DNA of 43,890 nt from Thermodesulfovibrio sp. N1 (GTDB lineage: Bacteria; Nitrospirota; Thermodesulfovibrionia; Thermodesulfovibrionales; Thermodesulfovibrionaceae), in contig NZ_MAVV01000011.1 in the NCBI RefSeq assembly GCF_001707915.1, positions 1 to 43,890 of the forward strand. Reading direction: 5' to 3'. Below, piece after piece: positions 34,399 through 43,427 of this stretch. Positions within the stretch are counted from its first letter, which is position 1, and every line of letters begins with the position of its first letter. Under the pieces are notes generated by a model. It did no database searches. It was not told the DNA's origin and was given only the letters and a program-made list of their open reading frames with translations. A program made the translations under genes and the position numbers.

Positions 34399-35121
34399 AT
34401 GCCAGAAGAATTAAAAGTAGGCTGTGCAAGACCTACAGGTGGTCTTGTAGGTGAAGAACCAAAAAAAGAAGAATCTCAGGAACAAATTATTAAAGAAAAG
34501 GAGGGAAGGCAAGTGGTTAAAGTAGGTAAAAAAGCTTCTGATTTTATAGCCCCTGCTTATTATAAAGGTAAGTTTGTAAATGTTAAACTTTCAGAATATC
34601 TTGGGAAATGGGTATTACTGTGCTTTTATCCGGGTGATTTCACCTTTGTTTGAGCTACTGAAATTTCGGCAGTTGCCGAAAAATATGGAGAATTCAAAAA
34701 GCTCGGGGTTGAAGTTCTATCAATGAGCATTGATAGTATCTTTGTTCATAAAATGTGGAATGATTATGAACTAAGTAAAATGGTTAAGGGCGGAGTACCT
34801 TTCCCTATGCTTTCTGATGCAGGAGGTAAAGTAGGAACATTATACGGAGTTTACGATGAAGATGCAGGAGTTGAGACAAGAGGAAGATTTATTATAGACC
34901 CTGATGGAGTTATTCAAGGATATGAAATTCTCACTCCACCTGTTGGTAGAAATGTTCTTGAAACTATAAGACAAATACAGGCTTTTCAGCATGTAAGAAA
35001 AACTAAAGGAGCTGAGGCAACACCTTCAGGCTGGAAACCAGGAAAGGCAACATTGAAACCAGGACCTGACCTTGTTGGAAAAGTCTGGGAAGTCTGGAAA
35101 ACAAAAGAAGCCTTTGAATAA
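34399..35121 (+). CDS. prxU: Selenocysteine-containing peroxiredoxin (PrxU type)
   Basis: One continuous frame from ATG 34399 (AAGGAGGTGA site upstream) to 35121, interrupted only by TGA at 34651-34653. The UGA falls exactly where peroxiredoxins have their peroxidatic Cys: [19 protein letters not shown] (Sec85). Frame and homology continue on both sides ([52 protein letters not shown]). A SECIS-like hairpin follows. Read through, the protein is 240 residues and reduces peroxides. The C-terminal resolving Cys (VCPxxW) is replaced by Thr in EATPSGW; the remaining visible Cys are Cys9 (VGCARP) and that in LLCFYPG. The Sec genes lie outside this window. Confidence 0.9.
34651..34681 (+). promoter_or_regulatory. 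Selenocysteine UGA codon and SECIS-like hairpin
   Basis: TGA (34651-34653) is followed by the stem TTTCGGC (34664-34670) and GCCGAAA (34675-34681) with loop AGTT. The loop G is 19 bases past the UGA, inside the spacing expected for bacterial SECIS elements (loop with early G, a short stem, about 16-37 bases away). The hairpin lies within the coding frame. Confidence 0.75.
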
Positions 35122-35129
35122 TTAAAAAA

Positions 35130-35168
35130 TAAAGGAGAAAAGATTCTTCATAATCTTCTTCTCCTTTA
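35130..35168. terminator. Bidirectional terminator between convergent genes
   Basis: TAAAGGAGA (35130-35138) pairs with TCTCCTTTA (35160-35168), with an inner AAGATT/AATCTT stem. A/T runs lie on both outsides, so it can end the peroxiredoxin gene and the DUF4197 gene. Confidence 0.6.
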
Positions 35169-35903
35169 TCTACCAAATACTTTTCTTAAAAGTTCTGTTA
35201 CTCTTGCAGATGGGTCTGTTCTAATTTTTTTCTCTTCTAATGCTAACATATAAAATAGTCCATCTAAGGCTTTTTTAGTTACATAATGGTCAAGGTCAAT
35301 AGATTCCATTCCAAAAAAGGGTGACATAGATGTATATTTATTCATCATATTTTTGTATGCTTTTGTTGTGCCAACTTCATTCATGCTGTTTGAAATTATA
35401 GGTTTAAATGATTCATAAAGTTTATTGAAAGTTTTTGACTTGAAATAATCTGTTGCAGATGTTTCGCCTCCAGTGAGAATTTTCCTTGCATCATCAAATG
35501 TCATCTCTTTAATTGCCGATATGAATATATCCTTTGCCTTAGGAGCTGCTTTTTCTGCTGCTCTATTCATAGATAGAATAAATTCATCTACCTCTTTTTG
35601 ATAGCCTATTTTACTTAGGATATTGGCTATATTTTGAATATTTTCAGGGAGTAAAATTTTTATTGCTTCATTTTTAAAGTAGCCATCAATTTTAGAGACC
35701 GCGCTTACAGCATTACCAGTTCCAATGGTAAGAGCTTCTTTAAGACCTGCCACTGTTGTATCAGTATCTGTTGTACTTTGTTCTGGTAATTGAAGGTTTC
35801 TTAAAATATCATCGAATATTCCAGCTGATGAATGTCCTGCATATAAAATTATTACAAATGTTAAAAACAGAATAATATTTCCAAATTTTTTTATTTTTGA
35901 CAT
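35166..35903 (-). CDS. DUF4197-family exported protein
   Basis: 245 residues with an N-terminal signal peptide (to about Ala27). The mature protein is helical and shows the DUF4197 blocks [40 protein letters not shown] and [20 protein letters not shown]. The family is periplasmic or outer-membrane, of unknown function. It runs opposite to the peroxiredoxin and shares the terminator with it. Confidence 0.85.
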   Translation of the reverse strand: MSKIKKFGNIILFLTFVIILYAGHSSAGIFDDILRNLQLPEQSTTDTDTTVAGLKEALTIGTGNAVSAVSKIDGYFKNEAIKILLPENIQNIANILSKIGYQKEVDEFILSMNRAAEKAAPKAKDIFISAIKEMTFDDARKILTGGETSATDYFKSKTFNKLYESFKPIISNSMNEVGTTKAYKNMMNKYTSMSPFFGMESIDLDHYVTKKALDGLFYMLALEEKKIRTDPSARVTELLRKVFGR

Positions 35904-36057
35904 AACAGCCCTCCATATTTTTTAATTAAAGTATACCATTTATTAAAAGGAATATTTCGATTAACCAATAAACACCATCGAAGTTTTTATTGTTTACCTT
36001 AATGCTTATTTTTTGCTAAATTAAATATTATACTTCTATAATGAGGAGGCGGAGTTA

Positions 36058-36531
36058 ATGGAAAGAATTCCTATGACACCTGAAGGTTACGAAAAACTTA
36101 AGGAAGAACTTGATAGATTAATAAAAATAGAAAGACCTGCTGTTATAAAGGCAATTGCTGAAGCTCGTGCCCATGGTGACCTTTCTGAAAATGCTGAATA
36201 CCATGCTGCAAGGGAAAAACAATCCTTTATTGAAGGAAGGATTCAGGAATTACAGGCAAAGCTTGCAAGAGCACAGGTTATTGATCCTGCAAAGATTAAT
36301 CATGATAAAGTAGCCTTCGGAGCAAAAGTAAAAGTATTAGACCTTGATACAGAAGAAGAAAAGGAGTTTCATCTTGTAGGTCCCGATGAAGTAGATGTAA
36401 AAAATGGAAAAATTTCAATTACTTCTCCTGTTGGTAAAGCCTTAATTGGAAAAGAAGTTGGGGAGCAGGTGACAATTAAAGCTCCTGCCAAAACATTTAA
36501 TTACGAAATAATCTCAATCAGCTTTGAATAA
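36058..36531 (+). CDS. greA: Transcription elongation factor GreA
   Basis: 157 residues, standard GreA length. The N-terminal coiled coil [20 protein letters not shown] leads to the tip acidic pair region [17 protein letters not shown] (Asp and Glu that stimulate transcript cleavage). The C-terminal domain ends [18 protein letters not shown]. It heads an operon of overlapping genes; its stop overlaps the pyrK TTG start by 8 bases. GAGGAGG lies just before ATG 36058. Confidence 0.97.
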   Translation: MERIPMTPEGYEKLKEELDRLIKIERPAVIKAIAEARAHGDLSENAEYHAAREKQSFIEGRIQELQAKLARAQVIDPAKINHDKVAFGAKVKVLDLDTEEEKEFHLVGPDEVDVKNGKISITSPVGKALIGKEVGEQVTIKAPAKTFNYEIISISFE

Positions 36532-37270
36532 GATATTTAAGGCAGAAATTTTAAAAAATCAAGCACTAACAGAGGATGTTTATTGTCTTAGCATCAATGT
36601 GCCTTTTAATATAGAAGCAAAACCAGGACAATTTTTTATCATTAAAATTAACGAAAGATTTGATCCCCTTTTAGGAAGGCCCTTTAGTATTTTTGATTTA
36701 GAAGACAAAACATTAAAATTTCTATACAGGGTAAAAGGAAAGGGTACATCTGTATTAAGTAAACTCAGAGAAGGACAAAATCTTCAGATTACAGGTCCCT
36801 TTGGAAAATGGTATCCCTTTCCAAAGGATGATTATATTGTAATTGCTGGTGGTATAGGAATAGCTTCAGTTTTTTATCTGATGAAAAAATTTCCGAAAAG
36901 AGCTTATTTATTCTATGGAGCACGCCATAGGAGAGAAATTTTTTACTATAAAGAATTAGAAGAAGTTGCAAAGGAAGTTTTTATATCTACTGAATGTGGA
37001 ACTCTTGATTACAAAGGTGTTATTACGGAGTTATTTAGACGGAAGGGATTACATCTTAATCTACCCATTTACAGTTGTGGACCGATGATTATGATTAGAG
37101 AGTTAAAAAAATTACTTAAAAATAAAGATGTTCCCTGCTATGTAGCAACAGAAGAGAGAATGGCTTGTGGTGTTGGTGCCTGCCTTGGTTGTGTTATTGA
37201 GACAAAGGAAGGATTTAAAAGAGTATGTACAGAGGGTCCTGTTTTTGAGATTGGAGATTTAATTTTATGA
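36524..37270 (+). CDS. pyrK: Dihydroorotate dehydrogenase B electron-transfer subunit PyrK
   Basis: 248 residues, starting at TTG 36524 inside the end of greA. FAD-binding RPFSIFD (52-58), NAD-binding [14 protein letters not shown] (107-120), and a C-terminal [2Fe-2S] site [10 protein letters not shown]...RVC (Cys215, 220, 223, 235) are complete. It passes electrons from PyrD to NAD+ in pyrimidine synthesis. The stop overlaps pyrD by ATGA, as expected for partners of one complex. Confidence 0.94.
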   Translation: MNKIFKAEILKNQALTEDVYCLSINVPFNIEAKPGQFFIIKINERFDPLLGRPFSIFDLEDKTLKFLYRVKGKGTSVLSKLREGQNLQITGPFGKWYPFPKDDYIVIAGGIGIASVFYLMKKFPKRAYLFYGARHRREIFYYKELEEVAKEVFISTECGTLDYKGVITELFRRKGLHLNLPIYSCGPMIMIRELKKLLKNKDVPCYVATEERMACGVGACLGCVIETKEGFKRVCTEGPVFEIGDLIL

Positions 37271-38181
37271 AACCTTTGCTTGAAGTTAAAATCGGGGAAT
37301 TGACTCTCAAAAATCCTGTTTTAACTGCATCTGGTACATTTGGTTACGGGCTTGAGTATTCCCAATTTTTTGATATAAGCAAATTAGGAGGAATTGTAGT
37401 AAAGGGACTTTCCTTGAAACCCAAGGAGGGAAATCCTCCACCAAGAATATATGAAACACCCTGTGGAATGATTAATTCAATCGGACTACAGAATATTGGA
37501 TTTGATGCCTTTGTTAAAGAAAAATTGCCTTTTTTAAAAAAATTTGACACAAAAATCATTGCCAACTTTTTTGGCGAAAATCTTGAAGAATATGAAGAGA
37601 TAGCCCAAAAACTTGATGCCACTGATGGAATCCATGCCCTTGAAATGAATGTTTCCTGTCCAAATAAAACAAGTGAATGGAGGAAAATGGGGCTTCAACC
37701 TGAACTTTTAAAGGAATCTGTAAGAAAAGTAAGAAGTAAAGTTAAAAAAACATTAATTGTCAAGCTTTCACCTCAGGTTACTGATATAGCCTATATGGCA
37801 AAAATCTGCGAAGAAGAAGGAGCAGATGCCATTTCCCTTATAAATACCATTCCAGCTATGGTTATAGATGTAAAAACAAGAAAGAGCTTAATTGGAACAT
37901 TAACAGGAGGACTTTCAGGTCCTGCTATCCGACCCATTGCATTAAGAATGGTCTGGGAAGTTGCAAAGGCAGTGAAAATTCCAGTAATAGGAATAGGAGG
38001 CATTGTAAATGGCAGAGATGCATTGGAATTTTTTATTGCTGGAGCTAAAGCTGTAGCTGTTGGAACAGCAAATTTTATAAATCCTCTTTCTTCAATAGAG
38101 ATAATTGAAGAAATAGAAAAATTTTTAATTGAAGAAAAAATTGAAAACATAAATGACCTTATCGGAAGCCTCATCGAGTAA
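37267..38181 (+). CDS. pyrD: Dihydroorotate dehydrogenase PyrD (type 1B)
   Basis: 304 residues, FMN-dependent TIM barrel. The catalytic base Cys131 is in EMNVSCPNKTSEW, which identifies the class 1 (cytosolic, Cys) type that pairs with PyrK. FMN-binding IGGIVNGRDALEFFIAGAKA and the NPPPR-YETPCGMINSIGLQN block are intact. Oxidises dihydroorotate to orotate. It overlaps the next gene by 29 bases. Confidence 0.96.
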   Translation: MKPLLEVKIGELTLKNPVLTASGTFGYGLEYSQFFDISKLGGIVVKGLSLKPKEGNPPPRIYETPCGMINSIGLQNIGFDAFVKEKLPFLKKFDTKIIANFFGENLEEYEEIAQKLDATDGIHALEMNVSCPNKTSEWRKMGLQPELLKESVRKVRSKVKKTLIVKLSPQVTDIAYMAKICEEEGADAISLINTIPAMVIDVKTRKSLIGTLTGGLSGPAIRPIALRMVWEVAKAVKIPVIGIGGIVNGRDALEFFIAGAKAVAVGTANFINPLSSIEIIEEIEKFLIEEKIENINDLIGSLIE

Positions 38182-38977
38182 AATAATTACTCTTACCACA
38201 GATTTCGGATACTCTGACCCCTTTGTTGGTCAGATGAAGGGAGTTATTTTATCAATAAATCCTGATGTCAAAATAGTTGATATTACCCATGAAATTGAAA
38301 ACCACTGTATTGAAGATGCTTCCTTTGTTTTATATAACAGTTACAAATACTTTCCTGAGGGTACTGTTCATGTAGTTGTTGTAGACCCAGGAGTAGGTTC
38401 TTCAAGACGGGCAATAATAATCCAAACCGATGGTCATTACTTTGTTATGCCTGATAATGGACTTATAAGTTATGTTGTTAAAAATAAATCCTTTAAAGCA
38501 GTAAAAATAGAAAACAAAAAATATATTTTAAAAGACAAAAGCCCAACTTTTCAGGGACGGGATGTCTTTGCTCCTGTAGCTGGTTGGTTATCAAAGGGAG
38601 TAAATATTGAAGAATTTGGTTCTGAAATAGAAAATCCTGTTATTTTTCCAATTCAAGAACCAGAAATAAAATCAATAAAAGGAAAAAGGAAGATAAAAGG
38701 AAGAATTATCTATATAGATAAATTCGGCAATGCCATAACAAACATAAACATAAAACATCTTCAAGAATTTTATAGCCTAAAAGATATTTCAGTAATCAGA
38801 ATAAAAATTGGTAGACTCTATCTTCCAATTGTCAAATGTTATAGTGAATCACCAAATAAGCCAGCAGCATTAATAAACAGTGATGATTATATAGAAATTT
38901 TTGTATACAAAAATAAGGCATCAAAAATTTTAAATTTATCAAAAAATAAACCAGTAGAGGTAGTCATTGATGGATGA
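38153..38977 (+). CDS. SAM hydroxide adenosyltransferase family (DUF62), His replaced by Gln
   Basis: 274 residues. ITLTTDFGYSDPFVGQMKG (12-30) and VVDPGVGSSRRAII are the DUF62 signature; relatives hydrolyse S-adenosylmethionine to adenosine and methionine, or halogenate it. The Asp and Arg of the Asp-Arg-His triad are Asp79 and Arg86. The expected TFHGRD reads TFQGRD here (Gln134), so the third residue is altered by one base. Start at ATG 38153 lies within pyrD; another ATG choice would lose the first strand. Confidence 0.9.
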   Translation: MTLSEASSSKIITLTTDFGYSDPFVGQMKGVILSINPDVKIVDITHEIENHCIEDASFVLYNSYKYFPEGTVHVVVVDPGVGSSRRAIIIQTDGHYFVMPDNGLISYVVKNKSFKAVKIENKKYILKDKSPTFQGRDVFAPVAGWLSKGVNIEEFGSEIENPVIFPIQEPEIKSIKGKRKIKGRIIYIDKFGNAITNINIKHLQEFYSLKDISVIRIKIGRLYLPIVKCYSESPNKPAALINSDDYIEIFVYKNKASKILNLSKNKPVEVVIDG

Positions 38978-39833
38978 GATAGTAAAAGGAATTATCAAGG
39001 ATGAACATGTTTTAGTTGTTGCTGTAAACTGCACTGAAACAGTCGAGAAAGCAAGAATAATACATGATACCTGGCCTACTGCATCAGCAGCTATGGGTAG
39101 AGTAATTGCTGGAAGTCTACTTTTAGCCTCAACTCTCAAGGATAGACAAAAGATAATGATACAAATAAAAGGGGATGGTCCCTTGCAGGAAATTGTTGCA
39201 GAGTCAGACTGGCTTTATAGAGTTCGTGCCTATGTGCGAAGACCTCATATATACATGGGGCTTAAAGGTGAAAAAATTGATGTTGGAAGAGCTGTAGGAA
39301 AGGGCTTTTTAAATGTTATAAGAGACCTTGGATTAAGAGAGTATTATCAAAGCAGTGTAGAATTACAAACAGGAGAGATTGCAACAGATTTAGCTTACTA
39401 TCTTAATATTTCTGAACAGATTCCTTCTGCTGTATCATTGGGAGTTTTTGTTGAAACTGACAACTCTGTTAAAGCTGCCGGTGGATTCATGATTCAGACA
39501 ATGCCAGAGACAACGCCACAAATAATAGATTTTCTTGAAAGAAAACTTTCTCATAGTCCTTCTGCCTCATATATGATTCGTCAGGGAATGTCTCCTACAC
39601 AGATGCTTGAAGAAGCAGTTGGACTTCCAATTGAGGTTTTACAACAAAGTCATGTAACTTACTACTGCCCATGTTCAAAAGATAGAGTTATAAATGCAGT
39701 AATAACATTAGGGAAAGAAGAGATAAAAAAGATGATTAAAGAAGGTGAAACTGTTCAGATTGAATGTTATTTCTGCAAAGAAAAATATCAGTTAAACATA
39801 GATGAACTTAAAAACATTCTACGAGATTTATAA
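38970..39833 (+). CDS. hslO: Redox-regulated chaperone Hsp33
   Basis: 287 residues from ATG 38970 (a TTG at 38967 adds one residue). Hsp33 holds unfolded proteins after oxidation of its zinc site. The four zinc cysteines are present, Cys233 and Cys235 (YYCPCSKDRV) and Cys266 and Cys269 (ECYFCKEKY), so the switch is complete. It overlaps the SAM hydrolase gene by 8 bases and ends the greA-to-hslO run. An oxidative-stress chaperone fits with the nearby peroxiredoxin. Confidence 0.95.
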   Translation: MDEIVKGIIKDEHVLVVAVNCTETVEKARIIHDTWPTASAAMGRVIAGSLLLASTLKDRQKIMIQIKGDGPLQEIVAESDWLYRVRAYVRRPHIYMGLKGEKIDVGRAVGKGFLNVIRDLGLREYYQSSVELQTGEIATDLAYYLNISEQIPSAVSLGVFVETDNSVKAAGGFMIQTMPETTPQIIDFLERKLSHSPSASYMIRQGMSPTQMLEEAVGLPIEVLQQSHVTYYCPCSKDRVINAVITLGKEEIKKMIKEGETVQIECYFCKEKYQLNIDELKNILRDL

Positions 39834-39840
39834 ATAATTC

Positions 39841-40527
39841 TTAGAAGACATCAAAAAGTTTAAAGTTTCTCAAACTCAGATAGTGGGCATAAAGAATCAA
39901 AAGAGTTCCCTTAGAATTTAGAGTATATAATTTTTCTGGTTGAAGTTTTGAGAGAGCATCTAAATTTGCCATAAGTATATTTCGAAGACGCATTTCTCCA
40001 TACTTTACATTTATATCAAGATTTAAAGGTTGAAGATAACCATTTTTAAAAATCTCCTGTGAGAATTCCTCTGCATCATGGAAATCCCTTGCAAGTTCAG
40101 TAAGTCCTGCTTTTATTTTAGAGAAAAACTCAGTATCATTCCCCTCATCATCAAATAATCTCTCTCCTTCCTCGGACACAAAAGTTTCATCAACTACAAT
40201 TGAGTAATAATCGTCATCTTTAAAAATTCCAAAGGGATAATGTTTGCAAATATTTGGTATTGCTTCAACTTTCCATGTTCCGTCATCATTTAAAAATATG
40301 TTTTTCTGATTAATTCCAATAATTGCAAAGGGAAAAACTATATTGTCTTGAATTCCGAACATTACTGGATAATACATTGTAGCAGTTAAAATTTCAGAAT
40401 AAGTAAGAGGAACTTTTTCAACTTCCTTCATGAAAGATAAATTATCTGGCATCTTTATCTTTAATTCTCTATGAAGGGTACTATCTAATGCAATGGCTTT
40501 CTTAAAGGCTTTCATCAATGCTTTCAT
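39841..40527 (-). CDS. SapC-family protein
   Basis: 228 residues from ATG 40527, chosen because GGAGG lies 7 bases before it; the open frame to 40626 would run through repeat sequence. Family blocks YYPVMFGIQD, FAIIGINQKNIFLNDDGTW and PNICKHYPFGIF resemble SapC of Campylobacter and proteobacterial relatives, proteins of unknown role often linked to surface layers. No signal peptide or membrane helix is seen. It stands alone on the minus strand, 7 bases from hslO. Confidence 0.8.
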   Translation of the reverse strand: MKALMKAFKKAIALDSTLHRELKIKMPDNLSFMKEVEKVPLTYSEILTATMYYPVMFGIQDNIVFPFAIIGINQKNIFLNDDGTWKVEAIPNICKHYPFGIFKDDDYYSIVVDETFVSEEGERLFDDEGNDTEFFSKIKAGLTELARDFHDAEEFSQEIFKNGYLQPLNLDINVKYGEMRLRNILMANLDALSKLQPEKLYTLNSKGTLLILYAHYLSLRNFKLFDVF

Positions 40528-40599
40528 TTTTAACCTCCGTAATATTGAAATTTTATGATTATATCCAAAAATTGCTAATTGAGGAAAGACTGTTTTCCT

Positions 40600-40745
40600 C
40601 TCGTCTGTTATTCCGAAGGAGTCCATCCCTTAATGTATCGTCCTCTTTTGTCACCCTGAGGCGTAAGCCGAAGGGTCTTCTTCCTACAATAAAAAAAAGA
40701 GAAGATATTTCGCTATCACTAAGGATGACAAAATCGCTCAAGACA
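40600..40745. repeat. Dispersed intergenic repeat copy
   Basis: Between the SapC-like gene and copA is another copy of the repeat family of 1-245. Bases 40648-40678 are identical to 67-97 (31 of 31); atttcgctatcactaaggat at about 40707 parallels the segment near 201. The copy extends over the upstream frame of copA's open reading frame, which argues that copA starts later. Confidence 0.7.
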
Positions 40746-40819
40746 GCGCTTTTCTAATAGCAATTTTGGGTATCTCAAAGAGTTTGACAGATATTATTAA
40801 TAAAAAGCAAAATAAATCA

Positions 40820-43204
40820 ATGTCAAAAAATATTGAAATTCCAATAAAAGGGATGACCTGTGCTGCCTGTGCTCAGGCTGTACAGAGAGCTTTAGCTAAA
40901 TTAAAAGGCGTGGTTAAAGCAGAGGTAAATCTTCTTACTGAAAAGGCAACAGTTGAAGTAACAGAAGAAATTGATATAAAGAGAGTTGTAAGTATAGTAA
41001 GGGCAACAGGTTATGATATAGGAAAAACATCTATTTTTCTTCAAGTTAATGAACTTGACCAAGACATAGCAAGGTTAATCGAGGGAAAATTACCCAAACT
41101 TGACGGAATCCTTGAAATCAAAACTGACATTGTTAATAAAAATATTAGATTATCATATATTCCCACACTAATTGATGAAAAGGAAATTTTATCAGTCTTT
41201 AGAGATTTAAGTGTCAAGGCTAAAAAATATGCAGATAAAGGACTTGAATATGAAGAAAAAAAGAAAGAATTTGCAAAGTTAAAAAGAGACTTGATTTTAA
41301 GTTTTATTTTTACACTACCAATTTTTTTAGGAAGTATGTTTAATATTCCCTTGCTTAATAATGGCTATCTACAAATGATTCTTGCCACTTTTGTTCAATT
41401 TGTAACTGGATGGAGATTTCACAGATTAGCATTCATTGCTCTTAAACATAGGCAGGCAAACATGAATAGCCTTGTTAGTCTCGGAACAAATGCAGCATAT
41501 TTTTATAGCCTCCTATCACTTATAACATCACCACATATGCCACATCTATATTTTGAAACATCCGCTGTAATAATTACCCTTATACTTTTTGGTAGAACCC
41601 TTGAAGAAAGAGCAAAGACTAAAACCTCAGATGCAATTCAAAGACTCATTCAGATGCAACCAAAAATGGCAACTGTAATAAGAGATGGTAAAGAGATTGA
41701 AATTTCCCTTGAGGAAGTCAAATTTGGAGACTCCGTCTTAGTAAAACAATCAGAATCTATTCCTGTTGATGGAACAATTTTGGAAGGCGCAGCATCAATA
41801 GATGAATCAATGATAACAGGAGAAAGCATTCCTGTTGAAAAGTCTGTCGGTGATAAAGTAATCAGTGGAACAATTCTTATTTCAGGTGTTATTAAGGTTA
41901 AAGCAGAGGCAGTTGGTAAAGAATCCCTTCTTAGTCAGATAATAAAACTCATTGAAGAGGCTCAAACAGGCAAACCACCTGTTCAAAGACTTGCAGACAA
42001 AATCTCAGCTATATTTGTTCCAATAGTATTGGCCATTTCAGTAATTACATTTTTATTATGGTTTGTTTTTGGAAGGGAGCTTTCTTTGGCACTTTCAAAT
42101 GCCATTGCAGTGCTTATTATTGCCTGTCCCTGCGCTTTAGGACTTGCTACACCGACAGCAATAATGGTTGCCACAGGAAGGTCTGCTTCTCAGGGGATTC
42201 TTTTAAGAAATGTGGAAAAACTCGAAGAAATTAACAAAATTGAAATTCTTTTTTCTGACAAGACAGGTACTCTAACAATTGGAAAACCAGAGGTAAAAGA
42301 GGTGAAATATTTTGGAAGTAATATTCAGGAAATTTTAAAATTGACTGCCAGTGCAGAAAAATACTCTGAGCATCCCTTAGGTAAGGCAATTATAAGACAT
42401 TGTATGAGACAGGGAATCAGTATTGATGAGCCTCTTCATTTTGAAGTTATTGCAGGGGGAGGTCTTTTTGCAAAGGTTATAGACTCTCAAAACATTGAAA
42501 GAGAAATTCTGATTGGGAGTGAAAAATTAATGATAAAAAAACAGATTTCACTACCAGAAATTTTAGATGATGAGCCAACAACTAAGGTATATGTTGCCAT
42601 TGATGGCAAAATTGTTGCAGTTTTTTCCATTACAGATCCATTAAGGGAAGAAACTTCAGAAATTGTTAATGAACTCAAAAAAATGGGTATAAAAATTGTT
42701 ATACTTACAGGAGACAATGAAAGGACTGCTCAAGCAGTTGCAAAAAAGCTTGGTATCGAAGAGTATTTTGCGGGAGTTCTTCCAAATGAAAAGGCAAAAA
42801 TTGTAAGAAAATTTAGAGTAGAAAAAAGAAAAATTGTGGGAATGATCGGAGATGGAATCAATGATGCACCTGCTTTGGCAGAATCTAATGTTGGTATAGC
42901 AATGGGAGGTGGTACTGACATAGCAATACATACAGCAGATGTAACTTTAATAAAAGGGGGGCTTAAAGGAGTTCCTTCACTTATCAGATTGAGTAAACTT
43001 ACTTTAAAAACAATAAAAGAAAATCTTTTTTGGGCATTTATTTATAACATAATAGGAATTCCTATTGCTGCAGGAGTTTTATATATTTTTGGTGGACCCC
43101 TTCTAAATCCTATGATTGCGTCCCTTGCCATGTCTTTAAGTTCTGTATCTGTTGTTAGTAATTCATTAAGATTGAAAAGAAGAAGTGGAAAAGAATTTGT
43201 CTAA
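40820..43204 (+). CDS. copA: Copper-translocating P1B-type ATPase CopA
   Basis: 794 residues from ATG 40820; the open frame to TTG 40766 would run into repeat sequence and is rejected. N-terminal metal-binding domain GMTCAACAQAVQ (Cys14, Cys17), then a second ferredoxin-like segment (about 70-140) without any CxxC. Membrane motif CPC (436-438, IIACPCALGLATPT), phosphorylation site DKTGTLT (Asp480), SEHPLGKAI and the hinge GDGINDAPALAES are all intact. Probably exports Cu+. A small membrane protein gene follows 12 bases later. Confidence 0.94.
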   Translation: MSKNIEIPIKGMTCAACAQAVQRALAKLKGVVKAEVNLLTEKATVEVTEEIDIKRVVSIVRATGYDIGKTSIFLQVNELDQDIARLIEGKLPKLDGILEIKTDIVNKNIRLSYIPTLIDEKEILSVFRDLSVKAKKYADKGLEYEEKKKEFAKLKRDLILSFIFTLPIFLGSMFNIPLLNNGYLQMILATFVQFVTGWRFHRLAFIALKHRQANMNSLVSLGTNAAYFYSLLSLITSPHMPHLYFETSAVIITLILFGRTLEERAKTKTSDAIQRLIQMQPKMATVIRDGKEIEISLEEVKFGDSVLVKQSESIPVDGTILEGAASIDESMITGESIPVEKSVGDKVISGTILISGVIKVKAEAVGKESLLSQIIKLIEEAQTGKPPVQRLADKISAIFVPIVLAISVITFLLWFVFGRELSLALSNAIAVLIIACPCALGLATPTAIMVATGRSASQGILLRNVEKLEEINKIEILFSDKTGTLTIGKPEVKEVKYFGSNIQEILKLTASAEKYSEHPLGKAIIRHCMRQGISIDEPLHFEVIAGGGLFAKVIDSQNIEREILIGSEKLMIKKQISLPEILDDEPTTKVYVAIDGKIVAVFSITDPLREETSEIVNELKKMGIKIVILTGDNERTAQAVAKKLGIEEYFAGVLPNEKAKIVRKFRVEKRKIVGMIGDGINDAPALAESNVGIAMGGGTDIAIHTADVTLIKGGLKGVPSLIRLSKLTLKTIKENLFWAFIYNIIGIPIAAGVLYIFGGPLLNPMIASLAMSLSSVSVVSNSLRLKRRSGKEFV

Positions 43205-43216
43205 GAATAGTGACCG

Positions 43217-43384
43217 ATGTTTATACTGGGAATTATTCTAATTATTGCTGGATACTTCATACTTTTTAATACTTCTTCCGATGAGTCTGTTGAGATTATT
43301 ATGAGACAAGCAATAGCAGGAATATCATTAAGCATCTTAGGTGCAGGATTTATTATGTTTTGGATATATAAAAGGTCAAAATGA
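43217..43384 (+). CDS. Small two-helix membrane protein
   Basis: 55 residues: MFILGIILIIAGYFILFNTS, a short loop with DESVEIIMRQ, then GISLSILGAGFIMFWIYK and a basic end. Two membrane helices are predicted by eye. It sits 12 bases after copA in the same direction and is too short for a usual gene caller. It does not resemble FixS/CcoS. No ribosome-binding site of note. Possibly a CopA accessory, but this is a guess from position. Confidence 0.5.
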   Translation: MFILGIILIIAGYFILFNTSSDESVEIIMRQAIAGISLSILGAGFIMFWIYKRSK

Positions 43385-43427
43385 GTGTAAATTTTATCAT
43401 TTTCTTTTTATGATATAATAAATTCAA

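Noticed and set aside
34297-34653. Peroxiredoxin fragment as a separate 118-residue gene ending at TGA
   Set aside because: Homology and frame continue without a gap past the TGA, which sits at the catalytic residue and is followed by a SECIS-like hairpin; a nonsense mutation is much less likely.
36037-36042. TATAAT before greA as its -10 element
   Set aside because: A start about 7 bases downstream would remove the strong ribosome-binding site at 36043-36049; the promoter must lie further upstream and I could not place it.
40528-40626. N-terminal extension of the SapC-like protein
   Set aside because: The extra codons run into the dispersed repeat, while GGAGG stands just before ATG 40527.
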